From: CAMYLY01 sp036397755
GTDB taxonomy: Bacteria > Gemmatimonadota > Gemmatimonadetes > Gemmatimonadales > GWC2-71-9
Direction of reading: 5' to 3'
NCBI GenBank assembly: GCA_036397755.1
Contig: DASWII010000061.1
Coordinates: 1-64,000 of the forward strand
DNA length: 64,000 nucleotides
Of this stretch, positions 29,826 to 37,694 are shown in pieces; position 1 is the stretch's first letter; each line of letters begins with the position of its first letter. Both the position numbers and the translations under genes were made by a program. The notes below the pieces were generated by a model that did no database searches, had not been told where the DNA came from, and was given only the letters and a program-made list of their open reading frames with translations.

Positions 29826-31023
29826 GTTTCGGCACCGTCCGCACGAACTGTCCGAAGTGAAGGCATTCCTCGAGCCGGCACGACCACGCCAGTTGCCCGT
29901 TCCAGACGGTCATGTCCGGACATCCGTCGCACATGTTCTGACGGCCGTCGGGTAGGACGTCGATCGGCTGGATGATCATGATCGACTGAAAGTGCAGCCG
30001 CCGCACCCATGTCCGAGGGTCCAGCAACACTCGGCCCGCGATGCGTCGAATCGCCTGATCGAACGGTGCGAGCAGCAGCATTGAGCGCCCCCGGCGATTC
30101 ACCTTGGGTGGGGCATACGCCATGTACCGCCCCGTCCGGAGATGATGAAACGTCTGCGCCAGCTCCATCATCTTCCGCCCGACGTACCCGTAGATCCGTT
30201 TCGACGTGCCGAGCCGGCCCGCGAGCAGCCACTTGAACGAATCGGGCTTCTCGGTGCCGTTGAGGTATGCGCACGGAGCGAACTCGGGGTAGCGCTCCCG
30301 GATCTTCGCCACGACGTCGGGCGCCGAGATGTCGATGCGCGCGCCGGGCACCGAGTCGCTGTACACGAGCGACCCCATGTCGACCCGTCGCCCGCCCGCG
30401 TAGTAGTCGAAGTCTCCTTCGAGCACGGCCTCGCGGAAGCAGATGAACACCATGACATGCACGATGTCGATGTGCTTCTGCGCCCAAGCCACCAGGTCCG
30501 GAATCGCGTCCAGCGTATCGTCGTAGACCGTCGAATTGAACGCGCACGACATGCCCCCCACCCGAGCGACCATCTCGGCGTACTGCAGCCGTAGCTCGTT
30601 CATCTCGACTTCGGTCTTGTTCTTCCAATGAGGCCGGCCCTGCTTGCTGTCGATGTGAAACGTCAGGCCGGCGAGACCCACGCGCCGAAACTCGCGCAAC
30701 ATGCCCTCCGTGAGCGCGAGCCCGTTCGTGTTGAGAATGGGCTTCCACCCGCGATCGGCGATCATCCGGACAATGTCGAGGATCTGCGGATGGGTGAGCG
30801 GGTCACCCCCCGCGATCGACACCCCGTCGACGGTCCGGGTGGCGGCAAACACATCGAGATCCGCCGCGATCTCCGTGAGTGACTTGTGCTCGTTCACGTT
30901 AGCGCGGTAACAGCCCTGACACGCGAGGTTGCACTTCCGGGTTGGTTCGAGCCAGGCAATGGCGTTGTCCGGGAGACTCCATGGAAGGCGATAGAGCGCC
31001 CGATGATCGAGACCGTTCTGCAT
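29809..31023 (-). CDS. Radical SAM enzyme with C-terminal cysteine cluster
   Basis: A 404-residue protein. CNLACQGC (CxxxCxxC after EPTRK) binds the S-adenosylmethionine 4Fe-4S cluster, followed by the GGDPL motif and a typical TIM-barrel pattern. The C-terminal CDGCPDMTVW...SCRLEEC could bind a second cluster. The reaction is unknown. Because it lies upstream of a cytochrome cd1 gene one might think of NirJ (haem d1 synthesis), but the body of the sequence does not look like NirJ. ATG 31023 has GGAG six bases upstream. The final residues QSVGA and the stop come from repeat sequence. Confidence 0.85.
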   Translation of the reverse strand: MQNGLDHRALYRLPWSLPDNAIAWLEPTRKCNLACQGCYRANVNEHKSLTEIAADLDVFAATRTVDGVSIAGGDPLTHPQILDIVRMIADRGWKPILNTNGLALTEGMLREFRRVGLAGLTFHIDSKQGRPHWKNKTEVEMNELRLQYAEMVARVGGMSCAFNSTVYDDTLDAIPDLVAWAQKHIDIVHVMVFICFREAVLEGDFDYYAGGRRVDMGSLVYSDSVPGARIDISAPDVVAKIRERYPEFAPCAYLNGTEKPDSFKWLLAGRLGTSKRIYGYVGRKMMELAQTFHHLRTGRYMAYAPPKVNRRGRSMLLLAPFDQAIRRIAGRVLLDPRTWVRRLHFQSIMIIQPIDVLPDGRQNMCDGCPDMTVWNGQLAWSCRLEECLHFGQFVRTVPKQSVGA

Positions 31024-31160
31024 ATGTCACTCCGAAGGAGGGGATACCGGTGGCCAACCGGGTGGGAATTAGGACAAGAAATATCGGCTTCGCCCCGGCG
31101 CGGAAACAGGACTTAGTGTCACCGCGAGGGGTAAGGCAGCGTGAAAATGACGTGAATGTG

Positions 31161-31180
31161 CCCGCCGTCCGTGCGGCGGG
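31161..31180. other. GC-rich hairpin
   Basis: CCCGCCG (31161-31167) and CGGCGGG (31174-31180) form a 7-bp stem with a 6-base loop in the region between the divergent radical SAM and LsrF-like genes. No T-run follows. It may be an upstream regulatory structure or the end of a small transcript. Confidence 0.4.
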
Positions 31181-31195
31181 TGCGTGCGCATCCCG

Positions 31196-31225
31196 TTGAC
31201 AAGCGCCCCGACCAAGCGCCATCCT
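31196..31225 (+). promoter_or_regulatory. Possible sigma-70 promoter of the LsrF-like gene
   Basis: A consensus -35 (TTGACA, 31196-31201) is followed after 18 bases by a weak -10 (CATCCT, 31220-31225). The position, about 35 bp before the GTG start, is suitable. The -10 match is poor, so the call is tentative. Confidence 0.35.
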
Positions 31226-31259
31226 GTTCGGTCGTGTGCCTTCTCATTGGAGGTAGTGG

Positions 31260-32069
31260 GTGGATTGGGGCTTGGACAACCGATTGGGACGCATCATCCT
31301 GCCGGCCGACGGCCGCACGGTGATGCTCGCGGTCGATCACGGATACTTCCTCGGGCCGATTCACAGTCTCGAGAACCCTGCCGAGACCATCGCCCCGCTC
31401 CTGCCGTACGCCGACGCATTGATGCTCACGCGCGGGGTGCTGCGCCAATGTGTCCCACCCAGTAGCGCGGTGCCGATCGTTTTGCGGGTGTCCGGCGGGT
31501 CGACCATCGTCGGAGAGAACCTCGCCAACGAGACCATCACGACCGGGGTGCGGGATGCCGTTCGCCTCAACGCCAGCGCGGTGGCGCTCTCGGTGTTCGT
31601 CGGTACGGCGTACGAGCAGCAGACGTTGGGCAATCTGGCCCGCTTGATCGACGACGCCAATGAGTTCGGCTTGCCGGTGCTCGCGGTCACGGCCGTAGGC
31701 AAGGAACTGGAGCGCCGGGACGCCCGCTACTTGGGATTGTGTTGCCGGGTTGCCGCGGAACTCGGCGCGCATTTCGTGAAGACCTACTATACGGACGACT
31801 TCGACAAGGTCACGGGCGGATGCCCCGTGCCGGTGGTGATCGCGGGAGGACCCAAGCTCGATTCGGATCTCCAGGCCCTGGAATTGGCGCATCGCGCCCT
31901 CGACGAGGGCGCCGTAGGTGTCGATATGGGGCGCAACGTGTGGCAATCGGCGCACCCCGTGCCGATGATGCGCGCGCTTCGTGCCGTGGTGCACGAGGGG
32001 GCGACGCCCGCGCAGGCACACGAGCTGTTGCGCGACTTGCGGCGTGCGAAGGGGGGGACGCCCGCGTGA
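31260..32069 (+). CDS. lsrF: LsrF-like class I aldolase/thiolase (DeoC/FbaB family)
   Basis: A 269-residue TIM-barrel protein that matches LsrF along its length: DWGLDNRLGRI, TVMLAVDHGYFLGP, LPYADALMLTRGVLR, LGLCCRVAAELGAHFVKTYY (Schiff-base lysine in FVKTYY), CPVPVVIAGGPKL and GAVGVDMGRNVWQS. LsrF transfers an acetyl group from the phosphorylated AI-2 product 3-hydroxy-5-phosphonooxypentane-2,4-dione to CoA. No lsrABCDGKR gene is nearby, so another phosphosugar or a related C5 compound may be the substrate. The GTG start lies seven bases after GGAGG. Its stop overlaps the alcohol dehydrogenase start (GTGA). Confidence 0.85.
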   Translation: MDWGLDNRLGRIILPADGRTVMLAVDHGYFLGPIHSLENPAETIAPLLPYADALMLTRGVLRQCVPPSSAVPIVLRVSGGSTIVGENLANETITTGVRDAVRLNASAVALSVFVGTAYEQQTLGNLARLIDDANEFGLPVLAVTAVGKELERRDARYLGLCCRVAAELGAHFVKTYYTDDFDKVTGGCPVPVVIAGGPKLDSDLQALELAHRALDEGAVGVDMGRNVWQSAHPVPMMRALRAVVHEGATPAQAHELLRDLRRAKGGTPA

Positions 32070-33121
32070 CCACCGGCACGCTGCCCGGTACGAACCGCGT
32101 GGCGGTCTACTACTCGAACACGGACCTGCGGATGGAAACGCGCCCCATGCCCCGGGTAGGGGCGGGTGAGCTCCTCATCGAGGTCCGGGCGAGCGGCATC
32201 TGCGGCAGCGATGTCATGGAGTGGTATCGCCGCGCGAGTGCCCCAAGTGTGCTGGGCCACGAGATCGCCGGCAGCGTCGTAGCGGCCGGCGACGGCGTCG
32301 CGGCCTTTACCCCCGGCGATCGGATCGTCGTGACCCACCACGTGCCGTGCATGGTATGCCGCTACTGCCGCACCGGGCGCCATACCATGTGCGATATGCT
32401 CCGCCGGACGAGTCTCGACCCGGGTGGGTTTGCGCAGTATGTGCGCGTGCCCGCCGTGAATGTGGAACGCGGAGCGCTGGCGCTGCCAGCCCACGTGTCG
32501 TGGGAAGCCGGGAGCATGGTGGAGCCCCTCGCCTGCACGCTACGCGGCCAGCTCAAGGCCGGGCTGGCCAGCGGCGACACCGTGTTGATCCTCGGCGCCG
32601 GGGTGTCGGGGTGCCTGCACCTCCTGGCGGCGCAGGCGCTGGGGGCGGCGCGGATCATCGTGTCGGACATCTGTGCCCAGCGGCGCGTATTCGCAGAATC
32701 CCTCGGGGCGGACTTGGTGCTCGACGGTGACGATCAGCTGCCGGAGCGGGTGCGCGGCAGCCTCGGTCACCAGGTGGATCGCGTCATCGTGTGCACCGGG
32801 GATGCACGCGCCATAGCGCAAGCCATCGATGCCGTGGACCGTGGCGGAGTCGTACTCTTTTTTGCCCCGATGGGTGCCGATCGGGAGTTTCCGTTGCCGT
32901 TCGACAAGGTGTTCTGGAGGGACGACCGAACGCTCACCAGTTCCTATGGTGCGGGTCTCACGGACCTGTCGAGGGCGCTGGCTCTCATCGAGAGTGGACG
33001 CATTGACGTAACCAAGATCGTGACGCACCGTCTTCCATTGCGCGAAATCCAAACGGGCTTCGATCTCATGACCCAGGCCGGAAATTCACTTAAGATCGTA
33101 CTGGATCCCATGGAGGAGTAA
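32066..33121 (+). CDS. Zinc-dependent alcohol/polyol dehydrogenase (MDR family)
   Basis: A 351-residue medium-chain dehydrogenase. Catalytic zinc ligands are seen in GICGSDV and GHEIAGSV; the structural zinc site is CMVCRYCRTGRHTMC; the NAD(P) motif is LGAGVSG. The family oxidises alcohols or polyols such as sorbitol, threonine or butanediol; the substrate is unknown. It starts at a GTG overlapping the LsrF-like stop, so the two products are probably made together and may act on successive intermediates of one small-sugar route. A degenerate G-rich repeat starts at its stop codon. Confidence 0.9.
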   Translation: MTTGTLPGTNRVAVYYSNTDLRMETRPMPRVGAGELLIEVRASGICGSDVMEWYRRASAPSVLGHEIAGSVVAAGDGVAAFTPGDRIVVTHHVPCMVCRYCRTGRHTMCDMLRRTSLDPGGFAQYVRVPAVNVERGALALPAHVSWEAGSMVEPLACTLRGQLKAGLASGDTVLILGAGVSGCLHLLAAQALGAARIIVSDICAQRRVFAESLGADLVLDGDDQLPERVRGSLGHQVDRVIVCTGDARAIAQAIDAVDRGGVVLFFAPMGADREFPLPFDKVFWRDDRTLTSSYGAGLTDLSRALALIESGRIDVTKIVTHRLPLREIQTGFDLMTQAGNSLKIVLDPMEE

Positions 33122-33170
33122 GGATGGTGAGGTGGCAAGGTCGTAAGGTGGTGTGGTGGTAGGATAGCAG
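33122..33170 (+). repeat. Degenerate GTAAGGTG-type G-rich tract
   Basis: After the dehydrogenase TAA stop the plus strand reads as imperfect units such as GTAAGGTG, GTGTGGTG and GTAGGATA. It resembles a worn copy of the GTAGGAG repeat family and has no clear inverted arm. Confidence 0.55.
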
Positions 33171-33215
33171 GATCTTTCCCTCCCCTCGAAAACCAAGAGC
33201 GAGAAGGTACTCGTC

Positions 33216-33488
33216 ATGCCCCGTTTCCTCATCGAGCTGCCCCACGAAGACGAACGCGAAGCCTGTATCAAGGCGCTCCGCGCGATTCAAGAATTCGGTT
33301 CACACTTCGTGACGCACGCCGACTGGGGCTGTAACGACGGCGCACATGCTTGCTGGCTGATGGTGGAAGTGGACAGCCGCGATCAGGCCATGCAAATGGT
33401 GCCCCCCGAGATGCGCGGCGCGGCCCGCATCGTGCAACTCAACCGGTTCACGCGCGAGGAGATCACGAAACTGATCGACGAGTTGTAG
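33216..33488 (+). CDS. Conserved-looking hypothetical small protein (90 aa)
   Basis: Starts MPRFLIELPHEDEREACIKALRAIQEFGSHFVTHADWG and has a balanced alpha/beta composition that suggests a small ferredoxin-like fold. Two cysteines lie in WGCNDGAHACWLM. Codon use and length look genuine. It is soluble, with no signal peptide. No family is recognised. Its TAG stop is the first triplet of a GTAGGAGA repeat. Confidence 0.65.
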   Translation: MPRFLIELPHEDEREACIKALRAIQEFGSHFVTHADWGCNDGAHACWLMVEVDSRDQAMQMVPPEMRGAARIVQLNRFTREEITKLIDEL

Positions 33489-33515
33489 GAGAGTAGGAGA
33501 GTAGGAGGGTACGAA
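33489..33515 (+). repeat. Short GTAGGAGA repeat tract
   Basis: Three units (GTAGGAGA, GTAGGAGA, GTAGGAGG) starting exactly at the stop codon of the 90-residue protein gene, in the gap between two convergent genes. Confidence 0.75.
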
Positions 33516-33533
33516 CCCCGTCTCCGACCCGTC

Positions 33534-33710
33534 TCAGACGATCACCGGATGATCCGTTCCTTCCTCTTCCTCCTGCTCGAGTTCCCGGAGCAGGCAGTTC
33601 ACGGTCGTCTGTACAAGGGCCTCGACCCGCACGCCTTGTCGTTCAGCCTCACTCTTGTAGGCCTCGTAGTGCTCGTCCGTCAATTCGGCCCATACTTGCA
33701 CCTTGTGCAT
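33534..33710 (-). CDS. Small hypothetical protein, possibly ribbon-helix-helix-like
   Basis: A 58-residue protein MHKVQVWAELTDEHYEAYKS followed by a helix-rich, acidic C-terminus (LEQEEEEGTDHP). The short strand followed by two helices resembles ribbon-helix-helix DNA-binding or antitoxin-like proteins, but it is too short to be sure. ATG 33710 lies nine bases after GAGGA; a TTG at 33725 overlaps the DUF35 gene stop. It is the last gene of the thiolase/HMG-CoA synthase strand and may be co-translated with DUF35. Confidence 0.55.
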   Translation of the reverse strand: MHKVQVWAELTDEHYEAYKSEAERQGVRVEALVQTTVNCLLRELEQEEEEGTDHPVIV

Positions 33711-33721
33711 GGTCGCGTTCC

Positions 33722-34114
33722 TCAACTCACGGGGACGGCCTTGTGACCGTAGCAGAGAATCCCGCTGTGGCCCTCCTTCCGCACCAGCCGGAACTCCAGC
33801 GACACGTCCATGCCCGGCGCAACATTGCCTGGATTACAGTCCGTGACTTGCACCATGAGCCGGGCACCCTCGGGTGTTTCCACGATCGCCATGGCGTACG
33901 GGGCCTCCATTTGGAGATCGTCAGGCGCGACGTGGACGACGGCGGAGGTGATGACCGTCCCGCGTCTCGAGAGCTGCATCGGGTCCCATTCCGAGACGCC
34001 ACAATGCGGGCAGATCCGTCGCAGCGGGTACACGACCTTGTGACACCCCCGGCACCGTCCGGCTTCGAGGCGAAATCGCTGCGGCGTTTCCCGCCAATAT
34101 CTCGGGCTTGGCAT
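33722..34114 (-). CDS. DUF35 zinc-ribbon/OB-fold protein, thiolase partner
   Basis: A 130-residue protein with a rubredoxin-like zinc ribbon (Cys21, Cys24, Cys35, Cys38 in CRGC and CPHC) followed by an OB fold (MQLSRRGTVITSAVVHVAP). In archaea, proteins of this family hold acetoacetyl-CoA thiolase and HMG-CoA synthase in one complex with a shared CoA tunnel; in actinobacteria they support retro-aldol thiolases. The neighbouring thiolase and HMG-CoA synthase genes point to the first arrangement. ATG 34114 is eight bases after AGAGG; ATG 34120 overlaps the thiolase stop. Confidence 0.9.
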   Translation of the reverse strand: MPSPRYWRETPQRFRLEAGRCRGCHKVVYPLRRICPHCGVSEWDPMQLSRRGTVITSAVVHVAPDDLQMEAPYAMAIVETPEGARLMVQVTDCNPGNVAPGMDVSLEFRLVRKEGHSGILCYGHKAVPVS

Positions 34115-34116
34115 GA

Positions 34117-35265
34117 TCATACCCTCTCGAAGATGTGGACGACGGAGCTTGCCCCAGAGCCGCCCATGTTCTGGGTGAGCCCGATGCGTGCGTCCGGCAC
34201 CTGACGCTTGCCTGCTTCCTGGCGCAATTGCGTGAAGATCTCGACGGCCTGCGCGATGCCCGTCGCGCCCACGGGGTGGCCCTTCGACTTGAGTCCACCA
34301 CTCGTGTTGAGCGGTAGTTTGCCACCGAGCGAAGTGAATCCCGAACGCGTGACCTCCCCGCCTTTGCCTCGTGGCGCGAAGCACAGTGCCTCGATGATGC
34401 AGATCTCGGCAATCGAGAAGCAGTCGTGCACTTCGGCGACATCGATGTCCGTGGGCTGGATGCCGGCCATCTGGTAAGCACGGTTCGCCGAGAGGCTCAC
34501 GGCGTCGAGCACCGCCGGGTCTTCGCGGTCAGCCAACGCCATCGGGCCCGTCGCGAAGCCACTCGCGAGAATCTTGACGGGCCGATCGGTGAACTCCTTG
34601 GCGCGATTCAGCGGACAGAGCAACACGGCTGCCGCGCCGTCGCTCACGGGCGAGCAGTGGAGCAGCCGCAGCGGCTCGGCCACGTAGGAGGAGCGGTACA
34701 CGTCCTCCAGGGTGATTTCGCGGCGGAACTGCGCTTTCGGGTTCAACGCGCCATGCCTGTGGTTCTTGACAGACACGGCGGCGAGGTCTTCCTCGGTGGT
34801 GCCGTACCGATTCATGTGCGCTCGCGCGATCATGGCGTAAAGGGCGGGAAACGTGACGCCGTGGTATGCCTCCCGCTCTTGGTCGGCGGCCGTCGCAAGC
34901 ACCGCCGTGACATCGGCACCGTCGGTCATTTTCTCGACTCCGGCCGCGAGCACCAGGTCGCTCATGCCCGACGCGACGTCGAGAAACGCGGCACGCAGCG
35001 CGACACCGCCCGACGCGCAGGCCGATTCGACCCGCGCCATCGGCAGTCCGGGCATGCCGAGCGTCTCGGCGAGGAGTGGACCCAAGTGTTCCTGACCAAC
35101 GAACTGACCGCCGGCCATGTTGCCGACGTAGGCGCCGTCCAGATGCTCGACGCCGGCACTCGTGAGGGCTTCCGTCGCTGCGTCGGCGAAGAGGTCGCGT
35201 ATGCTCGACTCCCACAACTCGCCAAAGTGGGACATGCCCGCGCCAATGATCGCCACCTCACGCAT
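34117..35265 (-). CDS. Acetyl-CoA acetyltransferase (archaeal/SCP2-type thiolase)
   Basis: A 382-residue thiolase. The acyl-accepting Cys83 lies in ESACASGGVAL, and GLKSKGHPVGATG holds the catalytic histidine region. HDCFSIAEI gives a third conserved site. The type is that of archaeal thiolases working with DUF35 and HMG-CoA synthase, making acetoacetyl-CoA from two acetyl-CoA. ATG 35265 follows GAGGAGG at good spacing. It lies 59 bp after the HMG-CoA synthase gene and overlaps the DUF35 gene. Confidence 0.9.
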   Translation of the reverse strand: MREVAIIGAGMSHFGELWESSIRDLFADAATEALTSAGVEHLDGAYVGNMAGGQFVGQEHLGPLLAETLGMPGLPMARVESACASGGVALRAAFLDVASGMSDLVLAAGVEKMTDGADVTAVLATAADQEREAYHGVTFPALYAMIARAHMNRYGTTEEDLAAVSVKNHRHGALNPKAQFRREITLEDVYRSSYVAEPLRLLHCSPVSDGAAAVLLCPLNRAKEFTDRPVKILASGFATGPMALADREDPAVLDAVSLSANRAYQMAGIQPTDIDVAEVHDCFSIAEICIIEALCFAPRGKGGEVTRSGFTSLGGKLPLNTSGGLKSKGHPVGATGIAQAVEIFTQLRQEAGKRQVPDARIGLTQNMGGSGASSVVHIFERV

Positions 35266-35324
35266 GTGCGCCTCCTCTCCTCGTCTCCGACCCTGCGCCC
35301 GTGGTCCTGTGGGCCGTGCTCGAA

Positions 35325-36371
35325 CTACCTGTTCACGATGATCTTCTCTCGATACTTCGCATACTCGCCGTACGACAGATACCGGCGGGGCCCGTCGAGC
35401 ATCGCCCGCACCGTCGGCGCCCAATCGCGTCGCTCGGGCAGCAGCGCGGTCGCCTGCAGCACAAAGGAGTCACTCCCCGCTCCCGACCCGAACGACGTGA
35501 TCAGGATGCGATCGCCCGGTTCCGCCACATCGAGAATCGCGGCGAGTCCCGTCGGAGACGACCCGGAGTACGTATTCCCCATCGTCGGAACCACCCACCC
35601 GACGTCGAGCTGTTCCCTGGTAAAGCCGAGCTGCTTCCCGGCCGCCAGCGGGAACTTGCCGTTGGGCATGTGGAACACCGCGAACCGGAAGTCCTCGGGC
35701 TTGAGACCTGTCTTGTCGAGGATGGCCCAGCTGGCGGTCAGCACGTGACGGAAGTAGGCTGGTCCCCCCGTGAAGCGCCCGCCGTGCCGCGGATAGAATT
35801 CGCCCTCTCGTCGCCAAAAATCGGGCGTGTCGCTCGTGTAGCTGTATGTCTCGATCACGTCCACGAGGACGCGCGTCGCGCCGAAGATGTACGCAGCGCC
35901 GCCCGCCGAGGCCGAGAACTCCAACGCGTCGTTGGGCGCGCCTTGCGACGTATCGGCACCGATGGCGAGCGCGTAGTCGACGCGGCCCGATTCGACGAGC
36001 CCTAAGGCCACGAACATCGCCTCAGTACCGGCCTTGCACGCGAATTCGAAGTCGGCCACGTGCACGTCAGGCGCGATGCCGAGCGCCTCCGCGACGATGG
36101 TCCCGCTCGGCTTCACCGCGTACGGGTGGGACTCGGACCCGATGTAGACCGCGCCAATCCGGGCCGGATCAATACCGGCCCGCGCCACGGCGCCCCGGGC
36201 GGCTTCCACCGAAATCGTGATGGTGTCCTCGTCGATCCCGGGCACCGTCTTCTCCTGGAGCAGGAGGCCCTGCTTGATCGTCTCCGGGTCCTTGCCCCAC
36301 TGTCCCGCAATCTCGTCCACCTTGATGCGATTGCGCGGTACGAAGGCCCCGTATCCCACGATGCCCGCCAT
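35325..36371 (-). CDS. Hydroxymethylglutaryl-CoA synthase, archaeal type
   Basis: A 348-residue enzyme of the archaeal HMG-CoA synthase branch (345-350 residues; eukaryotic and Gram-positive types are longer or distinct). Candidate catalytic triad: Glu80 in GSESHPYAVK, Cys112 in FEFACKAGTEAM and His234 in FHMPNGKFP. It condenses acetyl-CoA with acetoacetyl-CoA. It heads the minus-strand trio with thiolase and DUF35. No HMG-CoA reductase or mevalonate kinase is in the window, so a mevalonate pathway is not shown; HMG-CoA may also be made for other uses. Confidence 0.9.
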   Translation of the reverse strand: MAGIVGYGAFVPRNRIKVDEIAGQWGKDPETIKQGLLLQEKTVPGIDEDTITISVEAARGAVARAGIDPARIGAVYIGSESHPYAVKPSGTIVAEALGIAPDVHVADFEFACKAGTEAMFVALGLVESGRVDYALAIGADTSQGAPNDALEFSASAGGAAYIFGATRVLVDVIETYSYTSDTPDFWRREGEFYPRHGGRFTGGPAYFRHVLTASWAILDKTGLKPEDFRFAVFHMPNGKFPLAAGKQLGFTREQLDVGWVVPTMGNTYSGSSPTGLAAILDVAEPGDRILITSFGSGAGSDSFVLQATALLPERRDWAPTVRAMLDGPRRYLSYGEYAKYREKIIVNR

Positions 36372-36542
36372 ATCTCCTCCACGGCAGCCCGTTCCAGAGT
36401 AGCGACGGTCGACAGTAAGGAACGCGCTGGGCGCCTGAAGTGGCCATGAAAGGGGTTATAAGAGTCGACGTGAGGCCGGCGACGGATATCTACCAGGCTC
36501 ACGCAATCTTCATGTCTCCTTGGCCGGCACGCTCGTATCACT

Positions 36543-37694
36543 ATGCCGGGTCTTGCTGGCGGGATGATGCGCGAGTTCACGGACGGCTCGACGGCGATCG
36601 TGCGCGGAGCCCTCGATGCGGGGTGCTCGTTTTTTGCCGGGTACCCCATCACGCCCGCGACGCCGATCCTCATGATGATGATGCGGGAGCTACCGCTGCG
36701 GGGAGGGGTCGCCATCCAGGGTGAGGACGAGATCGCGTCGATCGGGATGTGTATCGGCGCCGCGATGACCGGGGCGCGGGCCATGACCGCGACCAGTGGG
36801 CCCGGCATCAGTCTCTACTCTGAGAACATCGGGCTTGCGATCATGGGCGAGGTGCCGCTCGTCGTCGTGGACGTGCAGCGAATGGGGCCGGCGACGGGGG
36901 CCGCGACGACGACGGGGCAGGGCGACGTACAATTCGTGCGCTGGGGTACGGCGGGCGGATACCCGGTCATCGTGCTCGCGCCGTCGTCCATTCCAGAATG
37001 TTACCACCTCACCATCGACGCCTTTGCGCTCGCCCAGCGCTTCCGCTGCCCGGTCTTTCTCCTCACGGACAAGGAACTGAATCTGACGTCGAACACGGTC
37101 GAGGCCGCGGCGTTCGTCCCCCGCCACGGCATGGCGCCGGACGGGGCGCCGGCCGCGGGGGCGCATGTCCAGCGTCGCGCGCCCTACGTCTACGACCCGC
37201 CCGACGGCGTGCCGCCATTGCTGCCGTACGGCGGGTCGCAGACCGTCCGATTTACGGGGTCCACCCACAATGAGCAGGCGTTCATTACGAAGGACCCGCC
37301 GACGGTCGACCGCCTGAATCGCCATTTGGCGGCGAAGATCGATGAACATCGCGACGAGTTGGAGTTCGTGACGGCGGATCTCCAGGCCGAGGCTGAGACG
37401 CTCTTCGTGAGCTTCGGCGTTACCGCCGGTGCGATGCGCGAAGCCGTCCGCCGGGCGCGCGCAGGCGGCGAGAGGGTGTCCGCGCTCACCATCCATGGTC
37501 TCTGGCCCGTTCCCGAACGACGCATCCGGCAGGCGCTCATGACGGTACGCCGTGTCGTGGTGGCCGAGCTGAATCTCGGCCAGTACCGGCGCGAGGTCGA
37601 ACGCCTCGCCAGCGCCGGCCAGGAAATCGTGGGGATCCACCGTGTCGATGGCGACCTGATCGCGCCCGAGCAGTTCCTGGAGGCGCTCGCGTGA
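36543..37694 (+). CDS. korA: 2-oxoacid:ferredoxin oxidoreductase alpha subunit
   Basis: A 383-residue protein with the alpha-subunit start (GSTAIVRGALDAGCSFFAGYPITPAT), TSGPGISLYSENIGLAIM, and the C-terminal domain II (ETLFVSFGVTAGAMREAVRRAR, VVVAELNLGQYRREV). The enzyme oxidises a 2-oxoacid such as 2-oxoglutarate, pyruvate or branched-chain oxoacids to acyl-CoA, reducing ferredoxin. KorA is the closest style, but the oxoacid cannot be fixed from sequence. Its stop overlaps the GTG start of the beta-gamma fusion. Confidence 0.88.
   Translation: MPGLAGGMMREFTDGSTAIVRGALDAGCSFFAGYPITPATPILMMMMRELPLRGGVAIQGEDEIASIGMCIGAAMTGARAMTATSGPGISLYSENIGLAIMGEVPLVVVDVQRMGPATGAATTTGQGDVQFVRWGTAGGYPVIVLAPSSIPECYHLTIDAFALAQRFRCPVFLLTDKELNLTSNTVEAAAFVPRHGMAPDGAPAAGAHVQRRAPYVYDPPDGVPPLLPYGGSQTVRFTGSTHNEQAFITKDPPTVDRLNRHLAAKIDEHRDELEFVTADLQAEAETLFVSFGVTAGAMREAVRRARAGGERVSALTIHGLWPVPERRIRQALMTVRRVVVAELNLGQYRREVERLASAGQEIVGIHRVDGDLIAPEQFLEALA

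Noticed and set aside
29809..31023. Radical SAM protein as NirJ (haem d1 synthesis)
   Set aside because: Proximity to cytochrome cd1 suggests it, but beyond the CxxxCxxC motif the sequence does not resemble NirJ as I know it.
36372..36542. TATAAG between HMG-CoA synthase and korA as a promoter
   Set aside because: No acceptable -35 hexamer at 16-18 bases; left uncalled.
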